From assembly GCF_004331485.1 (NCBI RefSeq), contig NZ_SJKD01000002.1:558001-622000 (forward strand): a stretch of 64,000 bases of DNA. Direction: 5' to 3'. Source of the DNA: Kribbella capetownensis. GTDB lineage: Bacteria; Actinomycetota; Actinomycetes; Propionibacteriales; Kribbellaceae. Positions within the stretch are counted from its first letter, which is position 1. Every line of letters begins with the position of its first letter. Below are positions 1 through 8,225 of this stretch, in pieces. The notes under the pieces were generated by a model that saw only the letters and a program-made list of their open reading frames with translations, was not told the origin of the DNA and did not search any database. Position numbers and translations under genes: made by a program.

Positions 1-551
1 GCTCCGGCGCGGATCCAGGTCTGGTGGACGTACCCGACCGGGCCGTCGAGGGTGTAGCCGGCGTTCAGGAGTTCGGTGGTCTTCGCCTCCGGCGCCAGGC
101 GCCACTCCTTGCCGTTGGTGAAGCGGCGGAGCTGGATCAGGCCAGGGCCAGGCTGCTGGGCGACGTACCCGGCAGTGCCCTCGAGGATCCACTTCTGCTG
201 GACCAGCGCGTCGCGCTCCTGCGTGGACGAGGTGAAGAGCCATCTGGTCGCGGTCGCCGTCGGCTTGAGCCGGAAGAGCGGCGTCTCGCCGGTCTGCTGC
301 ACCCGGCCGAGGAACCCGACCTGGCCGGGCTGGCGCTTGTACCCCGCGCCGGTCGCCGCGGCGAGTTCGCGGGGATCGGCGGTGTAGAGGCGGCCGACGC
401 CGCCCGGGGCGACGAGTTCGACGAAGGGTCTCGGCTGGGCCGGGCGGGCGGCCGCCTGGGCCTGCGGTGGATCTTGGTTCTGGTCGGCGATCGCGGGTCC
501 GGCGGTCAGGATCACGGCGGTGAACGCCGCGGCAAGAGCAAGAAGGCGCAC
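1..551 (-). CDS. Secreted DUF5648-like repeat protein (3' end beyond window)
   Basis: The frame opens at a GTG (551) and is still open at base 1, so only the first 183 residues are visible. The N-terminus has a signal peptide: a basic VRLLAL start, a hydrophobic core, and a likely signal-peptidase I site after AGPAIA. The mature part has repeats of the type GTAGYV...LIQLRRFTN then LNAGYTLDGPVGYVH, the aromatic/Gly pattern of DUF5648 modules found in secreted or cell-wall proteins. Its substrate is unknown. It is divergent from dnaG with 64 bp between the starts. A GGGAGGA and a GGGGAAAG lie upstream of the GTG. The family call rests on pattern only. Confidence 0.7.
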   Translation of the reverse strand, partial: MRLLALAAAFTAVILTAGPAIADQNQDPPQAQAAARPAQPRPFVELVAPGGVGRLYTADPRELAAATGAGYKRQPGQVGFLGRVQQTGETPLFRLKPTATATRWLFTSSTQERDALVQQKWILEGTAGYVAQQPGPGLIQLRRFTNGKEWRLAPEAKTTELLNAGYTLDGPVGYVHQTWIRAG

Positions 552-615
552 GTACTTTCCCCAGTTTCGTCCTCCCGTGGCCGGGAGTGCTTGCCGATGA
601 TCGTAGACTCACGGG

Positions 616-2514
616 GTGGCAGGCCGGATCAAGGACGAGGACATCGCGCTGGTGCGCGAGCGCGCCCGGATCGACGACATCGTCGGCTCGTACGTGACCT
701 TGAAGAACGCCGGCGGTGGTTCGCTGAAGGGTTTGTGCCCGTTCCACGACGAGAAGTCGCCGTCGTTCAACGTCACCCCGGCCCGCGGGTTCTTCTACTG
801 CTTCGGCTGCCAAGAGGGCGGCGACGTCATCGACTTCATCCAGAAGATCGATCAGATCACCTTCAGCGAAGCGGTCGAGACGCTGGCCTCGAAGGTCGGC
901 ATCCAGCTCCGGTACGACGACTCCGGCGCCCCGATGCAGCGCGGCCCGGGGAACCAGCGGCCGCGGCTCGTCGAGGCGCACAAGGTCGCCGCGGAGTACT
1001 TCGTGGAGCAGCTGTTCGGTGCGTCCGACGCGGCGGCCGGGCGGCAGTTCCTGGACCAGCGTGGGTTCGACAAGGACGCGGCCGTGTACTTCGGGGTCGG
1101 GTTCTCGCCGCGCGGTGGTGAGGCGCTGACGGCGCACTTGCGTGGCCGCGGGTTCACCAACGCCGAGCTGGTCGCGTCCGGGCTGTCCGCCGACGGCCAG
1201 CGCGGACTGTACGACCGGTTCCGCGGCCGGCTGATGTGGCCGATCCGGGACGCATCGTCGGATGTGATCGGATTCGGTGCCCGTCGTCTGTTCGACGACG
1301 ACCGGATCGAAGCGAAGTACCTGAACACGCCCGAGACCCCGATCTACAAGAAGTCCAAGGTCCTGTACGGCGTCGACCTCGCCCGGCGTGAGATCGCCAA
1401 GGGCCGTCAGGCCGTGGTCGTCGAGGGCTACACCGACGTGATGGCCTGTCACCTGGCCGGGGTACAGACGGCGGTCGCCACCTGCGGGACGTCGTTCGGC
1501 GACGACCATGCCCGGGTGCTGCGGCAGCTGCTGCTGGATCACGACCAGTTCCGCGGCGAGGTGATCTTCACCTTCGACGGTGACGAGGCCGGCCAACGGG
1601 CGGCGCTGAAGGCGTTCGCAGGCGATCAGGCCTTCGCTTCGCAGACGTATGTCGCGGTCGAGCCGGACGGGCTGGACCCATGCGACGTGCGACTGCAGAA
1701 GGGCGACGCCGCGGTCCGGGAGCTGATCGGCCGGCGCGTGCCGCTGTACCGGTTCGTGCTGACCAACGTCCTGTCGAAGTACGACCTGGACCGCGCGGAC
1801 ACCCGGATCGACGCGCTGCGCGAGGCCGCGAAGCTGGTGATCAGCATCCGCGACCGGTCGAAGGTTGACTCGTTCACTCGCGAGCTCGCGGGCCAGCTCG
1901 GCATGGAGGTCGACCAGGTCCGGTCTGAGGTCTATCGCGCTGCGTCGCGAGGTCCGGAGCTGGTTGCAGACCGCCGTACTCCGATGGGCCAGCCTGAGGT
2001 CGCGGCGCCGCCGCCGCGCGTCGATATCCCGTCGCCGCGGGATCAGCGGTTCGTGATCGAGTGGGACGTGCTGAAGATCGCGATGCAGCATCCCGCACTG
2101 GTCGGGGTCGCATTCGACGAGTTGGACGATCACGACTTCACCCATCCGTGGCTGGCCGCGGTGCGGGCCGCCATGGCGAAGGCCGGTGGGCCGTCGGCCG
2201 CGCCCGCGGCTGAGGCGTGGGTGGTCGCCGTACGCGATGCCATTGGCAACGATCCGGCTGCCGCGGTGGTCAGTGCCCTTGCCGTCGACCCGCTGCGGCT
2301 GGGCCGCGAGCCGGACGAGGCGTATGCGTTGGCGCTGCTGGCTCGGCTGCAGGAGTTGACGTGTGCTCGGCGGATCCAGGATCTGAAGTCGAAGCTGCAG
2401 CGGACGAACCCGATCGATCGACCCGACGACTACAACAAGATGTTCGGTGAGCTGATCGCGCTCGAGGCTTACCGTTCCGATCTACGCAAGAAGGCGATCT
2501 CCGGGGCGCTCTGA
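616..2514 (+). CDS. dnaG: DNA primase DnaG
   Basis: Synthesises RNA primers at the replication fork. The 632-residue protein has the full bacterial architecture. A CHC2 zinc finger has C41, H44, C62 and C65 (GLCPFHDEKSPSF ... YCFGCQEGG). The catalytic core carries the TOPRIM acid EGYTDV near residue 271 and the metal-binding TFDGDEAGQ near 320. The C-terminal helical domain (about residues 480-632) should contact the DnaB helicase. The start is GTG at 616; the next residues AGRIKDEDI match the usual DnaG N-terminus. It stands as a single gene here, without the rpsU/rpoD operon known from enterobacteria. Confidence 0.97.
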   Translation: MAGRIKDEDIALVRERARIDDIVGSYVTLKNAGGGSLKGLCPFHDEKSPSFNVTPARGFFYCFGCQEGGDVIDFIQKIDQITFSEAVETLASKVGIQLRYDDSGAPMQRGPGNQRPRLVEAHKVAAEYFVEQLFGASDAAAGRQFLDQRGFDKDAAVYFGVGFSPRGGEALTAHLRGRGFTNAELVASGLSADGQRGLYDRFRGRLMWPIRDASSDVIGFGARRLFDDDRIEAKYLNTPETPIYKKSKVLYGVDLARREIAKGRQAVVVEGYTDVMACHLAGVQTAVATCGTSFGDDHARVLRQLLLDHDQFRGEVIFTFDGDEAGQRAALKAFAGDQAFASQTYVAVEPDGLDPCDVRLQKGDAAVRELIGRRVPLYRFVLTNVLSKYDLDRADTRIDALREAAKLVISIRDRSKVDSFTRELAGQLGMEVDQVRSEVYRAASRGPELVADRRTPMGQPEVAAPPPRVDIPSPRDQRFVIEWDVLKIAMQHPALVGVAFDELDDHDFTHPWLAAVRAAMAKAGGPSAAPAAEAWVVAVRDAIGNDPAAAVVSALAVDPLRLGREPDEAYALALLARLQELTCARRIQDLKSKLQRTNPIDRPDDYNKMFGELIALEAYRSDLRKKAISGAL

Positions 2515-2580
2515 GGTTCACTCTGGTTCATCTGCGCCTGTTCGGCGTGAGCATTCCGGCCGCGTGACGGATGCTGGGGT

Positions 2581-3015
2581 ATGCCCGATGACGGACTCCT
2601 GCGACGAGTCGACGCCGTACAGGTCCCGGTGCCGAGCCTGGACGAGGGCCTCGCCTTCTACGTCGAGGCCCTCGGCCACCGGCTGCTCTGGCGGAACGAC
2701 GACCTGGGCCAAGCCGGCCTCGAACTCCCGGATGGCGACAGCGAATTGGTGCTGACCACAACCAGTCCGTACGAACCCAACTGGCTGGTCGACGACGTAC
2801 CCACAGCCATCGCCACCATCACCGACCACGGCGGCGCGGTCGTGACCGGCCCTTTGGACATCCCTGTCGGCCGAGTCGCCGTGGTCCAAGACCCGTTCGG
2901 CAATCCACTCGTTCTGGTAGACCTGTCCAAGAGCCTCTACACCACCACCTCCGACGGCACCATCACCGGCGTCCGGCCCACGCAGGGCCCAGCTGAGGTC
3001 AATCCAGCGACGTGA
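2581..3015 (+). CDS. VOC (glyoxalase/bleomycin-resistance fold) protein
   Basis: A 144-residue single VOC domain. It opens with the beta strand VDAVQVPVPSLDEGLAFYVEAL and closes with VAVVQDPFGNPLVLVDLSK, the two halves of the beta-alpha-beta-beta-beta fold. Family members are metal-dependent lyases, dioxygenases or drug-binding proteins, and the substrate cannot be read from sequence. It lies 66 bp after dnaG and its 3' end overlaps the convergent nucleotidyltransferase gene by 17 bp. The ATG at 2581 has no strong Shine-Dalgarno; a later start would cut into the first strand. Confidence 0.85.
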   Translation: MPDDGLLRRVDAVQVPVPSLDEGLAFYVEALGHRLLWRNDDLGQAGLELPDGDSELVLTTTSPYEPNWLVDDVPTAIATITDHGGAVVTGPLDIPVGRVAVVQDPFGNPLVLVDLSKSLYTTTSDGTITGVRPTQGPAEVNPAT

Positions 3016-3619
3016 TCCAGGGGTGATCGCTGCCTTTGGTCTCTGTCAAGGCACTCGCGAGCCAACTGCGCGCGCCTGCATCGAGCAGTGGTGCGGTGGC
3101 TTCGAAGTCTGCTTGATCCTTCGGGCGGGTCTGCAGGCCCTTGAACAGGAGCACGAGCTCTGGCCGGAGGTATGGAATGCCGTCTGGCGTGTGGGCGATC
3201 GATTCGTCGTACGGCCGGTGAATTGCGCGGTCGAGGGCGCAGATCCAGTGCGCGCGGTTGTCCGGGCAGCGCATCACGTCAACGCGCCACTTCCCGTTCG
3301 CCGGGTCACGCACCATCGTCTGCTGGTACTCGAAGTACGCCCCACCGGCACCGTCGACAGGCCAGAACCCTTCCCGCCCCGCCACGAAGAACTCGTACGC
3401 CGACAACCGCTCCCGCAGTACGTCGAAATCCCACAGCGGCGTAGCGATCTCCAAATCCTCATGAGCCCGTGTCTGGTGACCCCGGAACAAATCCAGTGCC
3501 CACCCACCGACTACACACCAGCGCGCGTCCACTCCCGCCAGCAGCTTCGAAATCTCCTCAGGCCGCCACGCATCCCACGTCTCGGGTCCCCACTCCAACT
3601 GCACCGGCTCAACCAACAT
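2999..3619 (-). CDS. Aminoglycoside-2''-adenylyltransferase-like nucleotidyltransferase
   Basis: A 206-residue protein with the minimal nucleotidyltransferase core: CVVGGWALDLFRG (the G-G/S-type loop), then RAHEDLEIATP with the metal-binding acids, then PVDG and WRVDVMRC. This layout matches the adenylyltransferase-like family that includes AadB-type enzymes, but most chromosomal members have no proven antibiotic substrate. The start was set at ATG 3619 (MLVEPVQLEWGPETW), because the longer frame upstream encodes low-complexity Arg/Pro sequence. It converges on, and overlaps, the VOC gene by 17 bp. Resistance activity is not implied. Confidence 0.75.
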   Translation of the reverse strand: MLVEPVQLEWGPETWDAWRPEEISKLLAGVDARWCVVGGWALDLFRGHQTRAHEDLEIATPLWDFDVLRERLSAYEFFVAGREGFWPVDGAGGAYFEYQQTMVRDPANGKWRVDVMRCPDNRAHWICALDRAIHRPYDESIAHTPDGIPYLRPELVLLFKGLQTRPKDQADFEATAPLLDAGARSWLASALTETKGSDHPWITSLD

Positions 3620-3705
3620 CCCGCGAGCGTAACCGCCCCTCAGGTCCGCCCGTCGCCTGGAATCCGGGTGACGCTGCCTCGCGGTTCTGCGAGCCTTCGA
3701 GAGTG

Positions 3706-4173
3706 ATGGACGTGACGATCTCGGCGGCGGTGGAAGCGGACGAACGGGCGAGCAGTACCGCGCGGCTCCTGAGTCAGCTGCCCGCCTGGTTCGGTATGGC
3801 AGAAGCAAATGATGCCTACGTGAAATCGGCGCGCGAGTTCCCCGCCCTCATCGCCCGTGCCGGAGACGAGACTGTCGGCATCCTGCTGCACCACCGGCAT
3901 TTTCCCGAGGCGGCCGAGATCCACCTGATGGCGATCTCGCCTGCGTGGCACCGTCGAGGCATCGGCACCGCGATGATCGGGAAGCTCGTTTCGGACTTAC
4001 GTCTCGACGCCTGCCAGATCCTGCAGGTGAAGACGTTGGGCCCAAGCCATCCCGACCTCAACTACGCCAGGACCCGCGCGTTCTACCGCTCCGCCGGCTT
4101 CCTTCCGCTCGAAGAAACCTCAGCTCTCTGGCCGGGCAACCCGTGCCTGCTGATGGTCAAACCTCTCGGCTGA
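3706..4173 (+). CDS. GNAT-family N-acetyltransferase
   Basis: A 155-residue acetyl-CoA-dependent acyltransferase. The acetyl-CoA loop is visible as LMAISPAWHRRGIGTAMIGK (the R/Q-x-x-G-x-G/A motif is RRGIGT), followed by the C-terminal YARTRAFYRSAGFLPLEE typical of GNATs. The acceptor substrate is unknown. The start was taken at ATG 3706 (MDVTISAA) or the GTG just before it at 3703; longer frames upstream are antisense to the nucleotidyltransferase. The gene is divergent from its left neighbour. Confidence 0.85.
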   Translation: MDVTISAAVEADERASSTARLLSQLPAWFGMAEANDAYVKSAREFPALIARAGDETVGILLHHRHFPEAAEIHLMAISPAWHRRGIGTAMIGKLVSDLRLDACQILQVKTLGPSHPDLNYARTRAFYRSAGFLPLEETSALWPGNPCLLMVKPLG

Positions 4174-4196
4174 CCGGCGTACTCGGAGAGGTGATG

Positions 4197-4213
4197 TCAC
4201 CCGACTGGGGTGA
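4197..4213. promoter_or_regulatory. Palindrome TCACCC-N5-GGGTGA upstream of DUF1269 gene
   Basis: A perfect 6-bp inverted repeat with a 5-bp spacer (GACTG), ending 60 bp before the DUF1269 start codon. The same architecture recurs at 19333-19349, and with one mismatch at 14346-14362. This suggests a shared regulator. The protein that binds it is not known. Confidence 0.5.
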
Positions 4214-4273
4214 GGTGATCGGGGTGGTGCGGCGGGAGGCTGGGCACGATGGAGCAGTCGAGGGAGACGCGCG

Positions 4274-4771
4274 ATGTCGACACTGACAGTCTGGAAGTTC
4301 TCGACCTGGGACGGCGCCAACCAGGCGATCGCGACGTTGGAGGGGTTGGCCAAGCAGGGGCTGATCAGGGTGCATGACGCCGCGTCGGTGTCGTGGCAGC
4401 CGGAGGCGAAGCGGCCGAAGACCCGGCAGTTGCGCAGTCTGACCGGCGCTGGTGCGATCGGCGGCATGTTCTGGGGCATGCTCTTCGGAATGATCTTCCT
4501 GATGCCGTTCGCGGGCGCCGCCATCGGAGCCGCATCAGGCGCCATCGCAGGTTCGCTCGCCGACGTAGGCATCGACGACGACTTCATCAAGTCCACCCGC
4601 GACCAGATCACCCCTGGCACCTCAGCCCTGTTCCTGATGTCGAGCGAAGCAGTCCTGGACAAGGTCCAGGAAACCTTCGAAGCAACCGGCCTCCAGAAGG
4701 CAGCCCGCCTCGTCCAGTCCAACCTCTCCACCGAACAGGAAGCAGCCCTCCGCGACATGTTCGGCGGCTGA
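4274..4771 (+). CDS. DUF1269 membrane-associated protein
   Basis: A 165-residue protein with the DUF1269 layout: an N-terminal domain (STLTVWKFSTWDGANQAI ... RVHDAASVSWQ), a glycine-rich hydrophobic hairpin at about residues 60-95 (GAGAIGGMFWGMLFGMIFLMPFAG), and a C-terminal domain starting DVGIDDDFIK. Members are common in actinobacteria and are often stress-associated, but no biochemical role is established. The ATG at 4274 follows the purine-rich GAGGGAGACGCGCG. A TCACCC-N5-GGGTGA palindrome lies upstream and a hairpin terminator directly downstream. Confidence 0.85.
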   Translation: MSTLTVWKFSTWDGANQAIATLEGLAKQGLIRVHDAASVSWQPEAKRPKTRQLRSLTGAGAIGGMFWGMLFGMIFLMPFAGAAIGAASGAIAGSLADVGIDDDFIKSTRDQITPGTSALFLMSSEAVLDKVQETFEATGLQKAARLVQSNLSTEQEAALRDMFGG

Positions 4772-4797
4772 CCCACGCACAGCTGACCAACGCAGCT

Positions 4798-4822
4798 GGC
4801 TCGGCAGCGAGGCTGCCGAGCC
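4798..4822. terminator. Hairpin between convergent genes
   Basis: An 11-bp perfect stem (GGCTCGGCAGC with its complement) closed by a 3-nt loop. It lies between the stop codons of the DUF1269 gene and the convergent membrane-protein gene. There is no U-tract, as is usual in actinobacteria, so it could serve both strands. Confidence 0.7.
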
Positions 4823-4832
4823 GGCTGGTGAG

Positions 4833-5921
4833 TCAGCGAACTACGGGGCGGTTCGGGGTGATGCGGCTGCTGACGGAGGTCCAGCTGACGACGTCGCCAC
4901 GCACCAGCGCCTGCGGGTCGCCGTCGCCGTTCAGGGGGCCGGTGACGGTGGCGACTTCGCGAAGGCCGAGGAACTGACCGGTCCCAGGGTCGATGATGAG
5001 ATCCTTGCGAACGCCCAGGAACTCGACCAGGCCGATCGCAAGTCCGCTCTTCCCATCGAGGTTTACCGCGTCGGCCTGGAGTTGAATGCCGGGAATCTTG
5101 CGGGCTGCCTGGTACAGGGCGGCACGCAGGTCGGCGGGTGCGATGCCAGAGGCCAGGACGGTGGCGACCCGGTCGAACGCCTCGAGGTTCAACGACTCGG
5201 GAGTTTGCCCCCGGGTTTTCGTCGGGGTGCCATCATGGCGTAGCGCCGTCAGCAGTTTGTCGGGGTCCCGCGGCAGCCGGGCGAGAAAATCGGGAGAAGG
5301 CATCAACCAACTGGGGGTGCAGATGTTCTTCCCGTCCTTCTTCTGGAGCATGAGGTAGCCACCGTTCGTGCCCACCCCGCAGACGTACGGTGACTTGATC
5401 ATCTCGGGCTTGATGTTCAACGGGTCGAGCTTGTTCCATAGCGTTCTGGCCGCTGGGCTGGAGAACTCCTTCTTGGCACTGAGCACCGAGGTCGCAGTGT
5501 ACGGCGGCTTCTGGTCGGCTGAGATCCACCAGTTGCTCACGTCGAGGCGGGTGCCGACGTACGAGTTGTGAGGCCCGAATCTCCACGTTCCCTGGCTTCG
5601 CTGGGTGACCTGGCGGTACTGCCCCGGCGGGATCGGCGCGTCCGGGTTGGCGTTGGTGAGTTCGGCGGCGTTGGCCAGGAAGGTGCTCGCGTCAGCGACC
5701 GCGCCGGGCTTCGTGGCGCCGTCCTTGATGACCACGTCGTTCACCAGGAAGCCGACGGCCAGCGTCGCGGCCACTGCGCCGGCAACCAGCACCCGGCGCC
5801 GGCCGACGAAGCGGCGTACGGGAGAGGGGGTCAGCACACGCTGACGGGCGCGGGCCAGTGCGACTGGGTCCGCCGGGGGTACGTCGTCGCGTACCCGCTT
5901 GAGCAGGTCGATCTCATTCAT
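4833..5921 (-). CDS. CU044_5270-type membrane-anchored partner of an ECF sigma factor
   Basis: A 362-residue protein starting MNEIDLLKRVRDDVPPADP. It has a short cytoplasmic N-terminus, one transmembrane segment (VLVAGAVAATLAVGFLVNDVV, about residues 45-65) and a large extracytoplasmic domain. This organisation is typical of CU044_5270 proteins, which in actinobacteria follow ECF sigma genes and probably act as anti-sigma or signal-sensing partners. Its ATG (5921) overlaps the sigma-factor stop by 8 nt, so translation is probably coupled. The anti-sigma role is inferred from context; no zinc-binding anti-sigma motif is visible. Confidence 0.8.
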   Translation of the reverse strand: MNEIDLLKRVRDDVPPADPVALARARQRVLTPSPVRRFVGRRRVLVAGAVAATLAVGFLVNDVVIKDGATKPGAVADASTFLANAAELTNANPDAPIPPGQYRQVTQRSQGTWRFGPHNSYVGTRLDVSNWWISADQKPPYTATSVLSAKKEFSSPAARTLWNKLDPLNIKPEMIKSPYVCGVGTNGGYLMLQKKDGKNICTPSWLMPSPDFLARLPRDPDKLLTALRHDGTPTKTRGQTPESLNLEAFDRVATVLASGIAPADLRAALYQAARKIPGIQLQADAVNLDGKSGLAIGLVEFLGVRKDLIIDPGTGQFLGLREVATVTGPLNGDGDPQALVRGDVVSWTSVSSRITPNRPVVR

Positions 5922-6570
5922 CAGGGTTCTCCTGGAAGTCGGGGCCGAGTGCTGTGCGCAGGGCGCGGCGGGCTCGGTGCAGTCGGGACCGGACCGTCCC
6001 GATCGGGATGTCGAGGGCGTCGGCGATCTCGGGGTAGCTGAGGTCTTCCCACGCGAAGAGCAGCAGGATGTCGCGGTCGGCTTGCCGCAGACCGGCCAGT
6101 ACTCCGGCCAGAGCGCGCGAGGCCGACTGCGCGTCGACCCGGGCGGCGACCTCCGCTGAGAGCATGTCCGCGCCGTCGAACGATCCACCGGGATCCGAGC
6201 GCGAGTAGGCGCGGTACTGGCGGATCTCGTCGCGCCGTCGTCGATGGATCAGGTTGGTGGCGATGCCGTAGAGCCAGGGCAGCGCGCCTGCCGAGGACTC
6301 GTGGTAGCTGTGCCGGCGTTCGAAGGCGATCAGGAACGTCTGCCCGACCAGGTCGTCAGCTTCGGTGGTGCCGAGCCGACGGGCGACGTACCGGTGGATC
6401 GCGACGGCATGCCGATCGAACAGCAGGGCGAAGTCCTCCTGGCTGGCGGACACGAGTTGGGCGTCCGTACGCCGGCCGACCGAATCGGTCCTCAGGGCAG
6501 CTTCTGGCGGTGGCTCCGGTTCGGGTGGCAGGCGTTCGCGGGAGAAGGCCGCCGTCTCTATTCGGTTCAC
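5914..6570 (-). CDS. ECF RNA polymerase sigma factor
   Basis: A 218-residue sigma-70 family group IV factor. Region 2 is at about residues 45-115 (FALLFDRHAVAIHRYVARRL ... ALPWLYGIATNLIHRRRR) and region 4 at about 155-210 (LSYPEIADALDIPIGTVRSRLHRARRAL). It should direct RNA polymerase to a small regulon, probably including its own operon. The N-terminal 35 residues are proline/glutamate-rich and may not all be needed; the next in-frame start would cut into region 2. The downstream membrane protein gene overlaps it by 8 nt. Confidence 0.9.
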   Translation of the reverse strand: MNRIETAAFSRERLPPEPEPPPEAALRTDSVGRRTDAQLVSASQEDFALLFDRHAVAIHRYVARRLGTTEADDLVGQTFLIAFERRHSYHESSAGALPWLYGIATNLIHRRRRDEIRQYRAYSRSDPGGSFDGADMLSAEVAARVDAQSASRALAGVLAGLRQADRDILLLFAWEDLSYPEIADALDIPIGTVRSRLHRARRALRTALGPDFQENPDE

Positions 6571-6625
6571 GCCTGCTTCTGCCCGATCGCCAGATATCGG
6601 TTCCGCCCCACCCGGAAAGCATGAC

Positions 6626-7390
6626 CTAGTCGGCGGTGCGGAGTGCGCCCGGGGCCGAACCGGTCGCGGCCTTGATGTGGCGGCTGAGGTGGCTGACCGA
6701 GTCGTAGCCGGTCAGGTCTGCGATCGCCTGCAGCGGCAACGTGGAGTTGCGGATGTGGCTGAGAGCGTGTCGCAGCCGCACGTGCTGCAGCGCCGTACTC
6801 GGGCTCGTGCCACGCAGCCGCGCGAAGGATGCCCGCAGCCCAGACGGCGAGATGCCGAGTTCGGCGGCGACCGAGGCGATCCGGACTCCCGAGGCGAAGC
6901 GTTCCTCGAAGATCCGCTCGGCCTGCGCGACGAGTTGCTCTGCCGCGGTCACCGGCGCCTGCGCCGCGCGGCGCAGTAGCAGGTCGAGTTCGCCGAGCAG
7001 CAACGAGCAGAGCTGGTCGCTGTCGGTGGTGGGCTGCGTGCTCTCGCGTACGAGCGAGTCGAAGACCCGTCCGAGGTTGCGGTCGCCGTCGTCGAAGCAG
7101 ACGCGTGGCCAAGGCCAGCGTGGAGCCGCGTCGACCTGCAGAAAGCGGTTGGCGTAGCCGGTGCGGCTGAGCTCGGCGTGCCATGTCCGCGGTGGAGTGA
7201 GCAGCACGGTCCCCGGCGTGGCGGCGTACGTCTCGTCGCCGATCGGGCAGGTGATCCGCCCGCGCACGTAGTACACCAGCTCCCACGAGGTGTGCGCGTG
7301 CGACGGGTAGTCCTTGCCCGGCCCGGCGGTGTGTACGCCGGCGCCGAGCAATCGAAGCGATTTGTGCATAACCGCTGTCGCCTTCTGCAT
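6626..7390 (-). CDS. AraC-family transcriptional regulator
   Basis: A 254-residue protein with an N-terminal cupin-like effector domain (SHAHTSWELVYYVRGRITCP ... LLTPPRTWHAEL) and a C-terminal double helix-turn-helix from about residue 165 (VRIASVAAELGISPSGLRASF ... LTGYDSVSHLSRHIK). The start was placed at ATG 7390, because starts further upstream would run through the direct-repeat operator at 7408-7427; ATG 7369 is also possible. It is divergent from the PhyH dioxygenase gene and probably controls it. The inducer is unknown. Confidence 0.85.
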   Translation of the reverse strand: MQKATAVMHKSLRLLGAGVHTAGPGKDYPSHAHTSWELVYYVRGRITCPIGDETYAATPGTVLLTPPRTWHAELSRTGYANRFLQVDAAPRWPWPRVCFDDGDRNLGRVFDSLVRESTQPTTDSDQLCSLLLGELDLLLRRAAQAPVTAAEQLVAQAERIFEERFASGVRIASVAAELGISPSGLRASFARLRGTSPSTALQHVRLRHALSHIRNSTLPLQAIADLTGYDSVSHLSRHIKAATGSAPGALRTAD

Positions 7391-7407
7391 TGTTTTCTTT
7401 GGACGTC

Positions 7408-7427
7408 GCATCGATGCTGGCATCGAT
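7408..7427. promoter_or_regulatory. Direct repeat GCATCGAT x2 (12-bp period) between divergent AraC and PhyH genes
   Basis: GCATCGAT occurs at 7408-7415 and again at 7420-7427. The same stretch also reads as an inverted repeat ATCGATG-N4-CATCGAT (7410-7427). AraC proteins usually bind direct repeats on one helix face, so this is the likely operator for the AraC regulator. It lies 26 bp before the PhyH start. Confidence 0.5.
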
Positions 7428-7453
7428 TCGTGCATCTGTGAAGGAGTGCTTGG

Positions 7454-8221
7454 ATGGATATGGCGACCGCACTGCGCGACCTCGGCGTGACCGACGACAT
7501 ACTCACGCACGGCGAGAAGGATCAGCTCGACCGCGACGGATTCCTCCCGCTGGAGGGAATCCTCACGCCGGAGGAGGTGTCCGGGCTCACCAAGCGGATG
7601 GCGGAACTGACCGCCGCCGAGGGCGACCGGGCGGGCCTGGAAGTCCATCAGGAGCAGGGCACCGATCGGCTCGCCGACCTCGTCAACAAGGACCCGCGGT
7701 TCGAGGTGTGCTTCAGCCACCCGCGCGTTCTGGCCGCGATGCGGCACGTGCTCGGCGAGTTCAGGTTGTCGTCCCTCAACAGCCGCGCGGCGCTTCCGGG
7801 TCAGGGACACCAGGGTCTGCACGCCGACTTCGGCCACCCGGTCGAGCCTGGCGCGTACGAGGTGTGCAACTCGATCTGGTTGCTTGACGACTTCACACCG
7901 GAGAACGGCGCGACGCGCGTCGTACCCGGGTCACATCGGCGCGGGACCATGCCTGGCGACGAGATGGCCAACCCAGGCGACGAGCACCCCGAGCAGATCC
8001 AGCTGGCCGGCAAGGCCGGGACGGTCGTGGTCTTCAACAGCCACCTGTGGCACGGCGGCACCCTGAACCGTACCGACAAGCCGCGCAGGGCGATGCACTC
8101 CTACTTCGCGTTGCGTCACCTGCCGCAGCAGCTCGACCAGCAGGCGTACCTGCGGGTCGAGACGTACAAGCGGCTGAGTCCCGCACAACGCTTCATCCTC
8201 GACGTCACCGGCACGAGCTGA
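7454..8221 (+). CDS. Phytanoyl-CoA dioxygenase (PhyH) family Fe(II)/2-oxoglutarate enzyme
   Basis: A 255-residue oxygenase. The iron-binding facial triad is visible: HAD in QGLHADFGH and the distal His in NSHLWHGGTLN, with the 2-oxoglutarate-binding Arg in the following strand (KPRRAMHSYF). PhyH enzymes hydroxylate small molecules, lipids or natural products, and the substrate here is unknown. The ATG at 7454 is preceded by AAGGAG at a good distance. The divergent AraC gene and the shared operator suggest substrate-induced expression. Confidence 0.87.
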   Translation: MDMATALRDLGVTDDILTHGEKDQLDRDGFLPLEGILTPEEVSGLTKRMAELTAAEGDRAGLEVHQEQGTDRLADLVNKDPRFEVCFSHPRVLAAMRHVLGEFRLSSLNSRAALPGQGHQGLHADFGHPVEPGAYEVCNSIWLLDDFTPENGATRVVPGSHRRGTMPGDEMANPGDEHPEQIQLAGKAGTVVVFNSHLWHGGTLNRTDKPRRAMHSYFALRHLPQQLDQQAYLRVETYKRLSPAQRFILDVTGTS

Positions 8222-8225
8222 GCGG

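Noticed and set aside
24..1121. 365-codon plus-strand frame across the window start and dnaG
   Set aside because: Arg/Gly-rich translation, antisense to the DUF5648-like gene and out of frame with dnaG; a shadow frame of GC-rich DNA.
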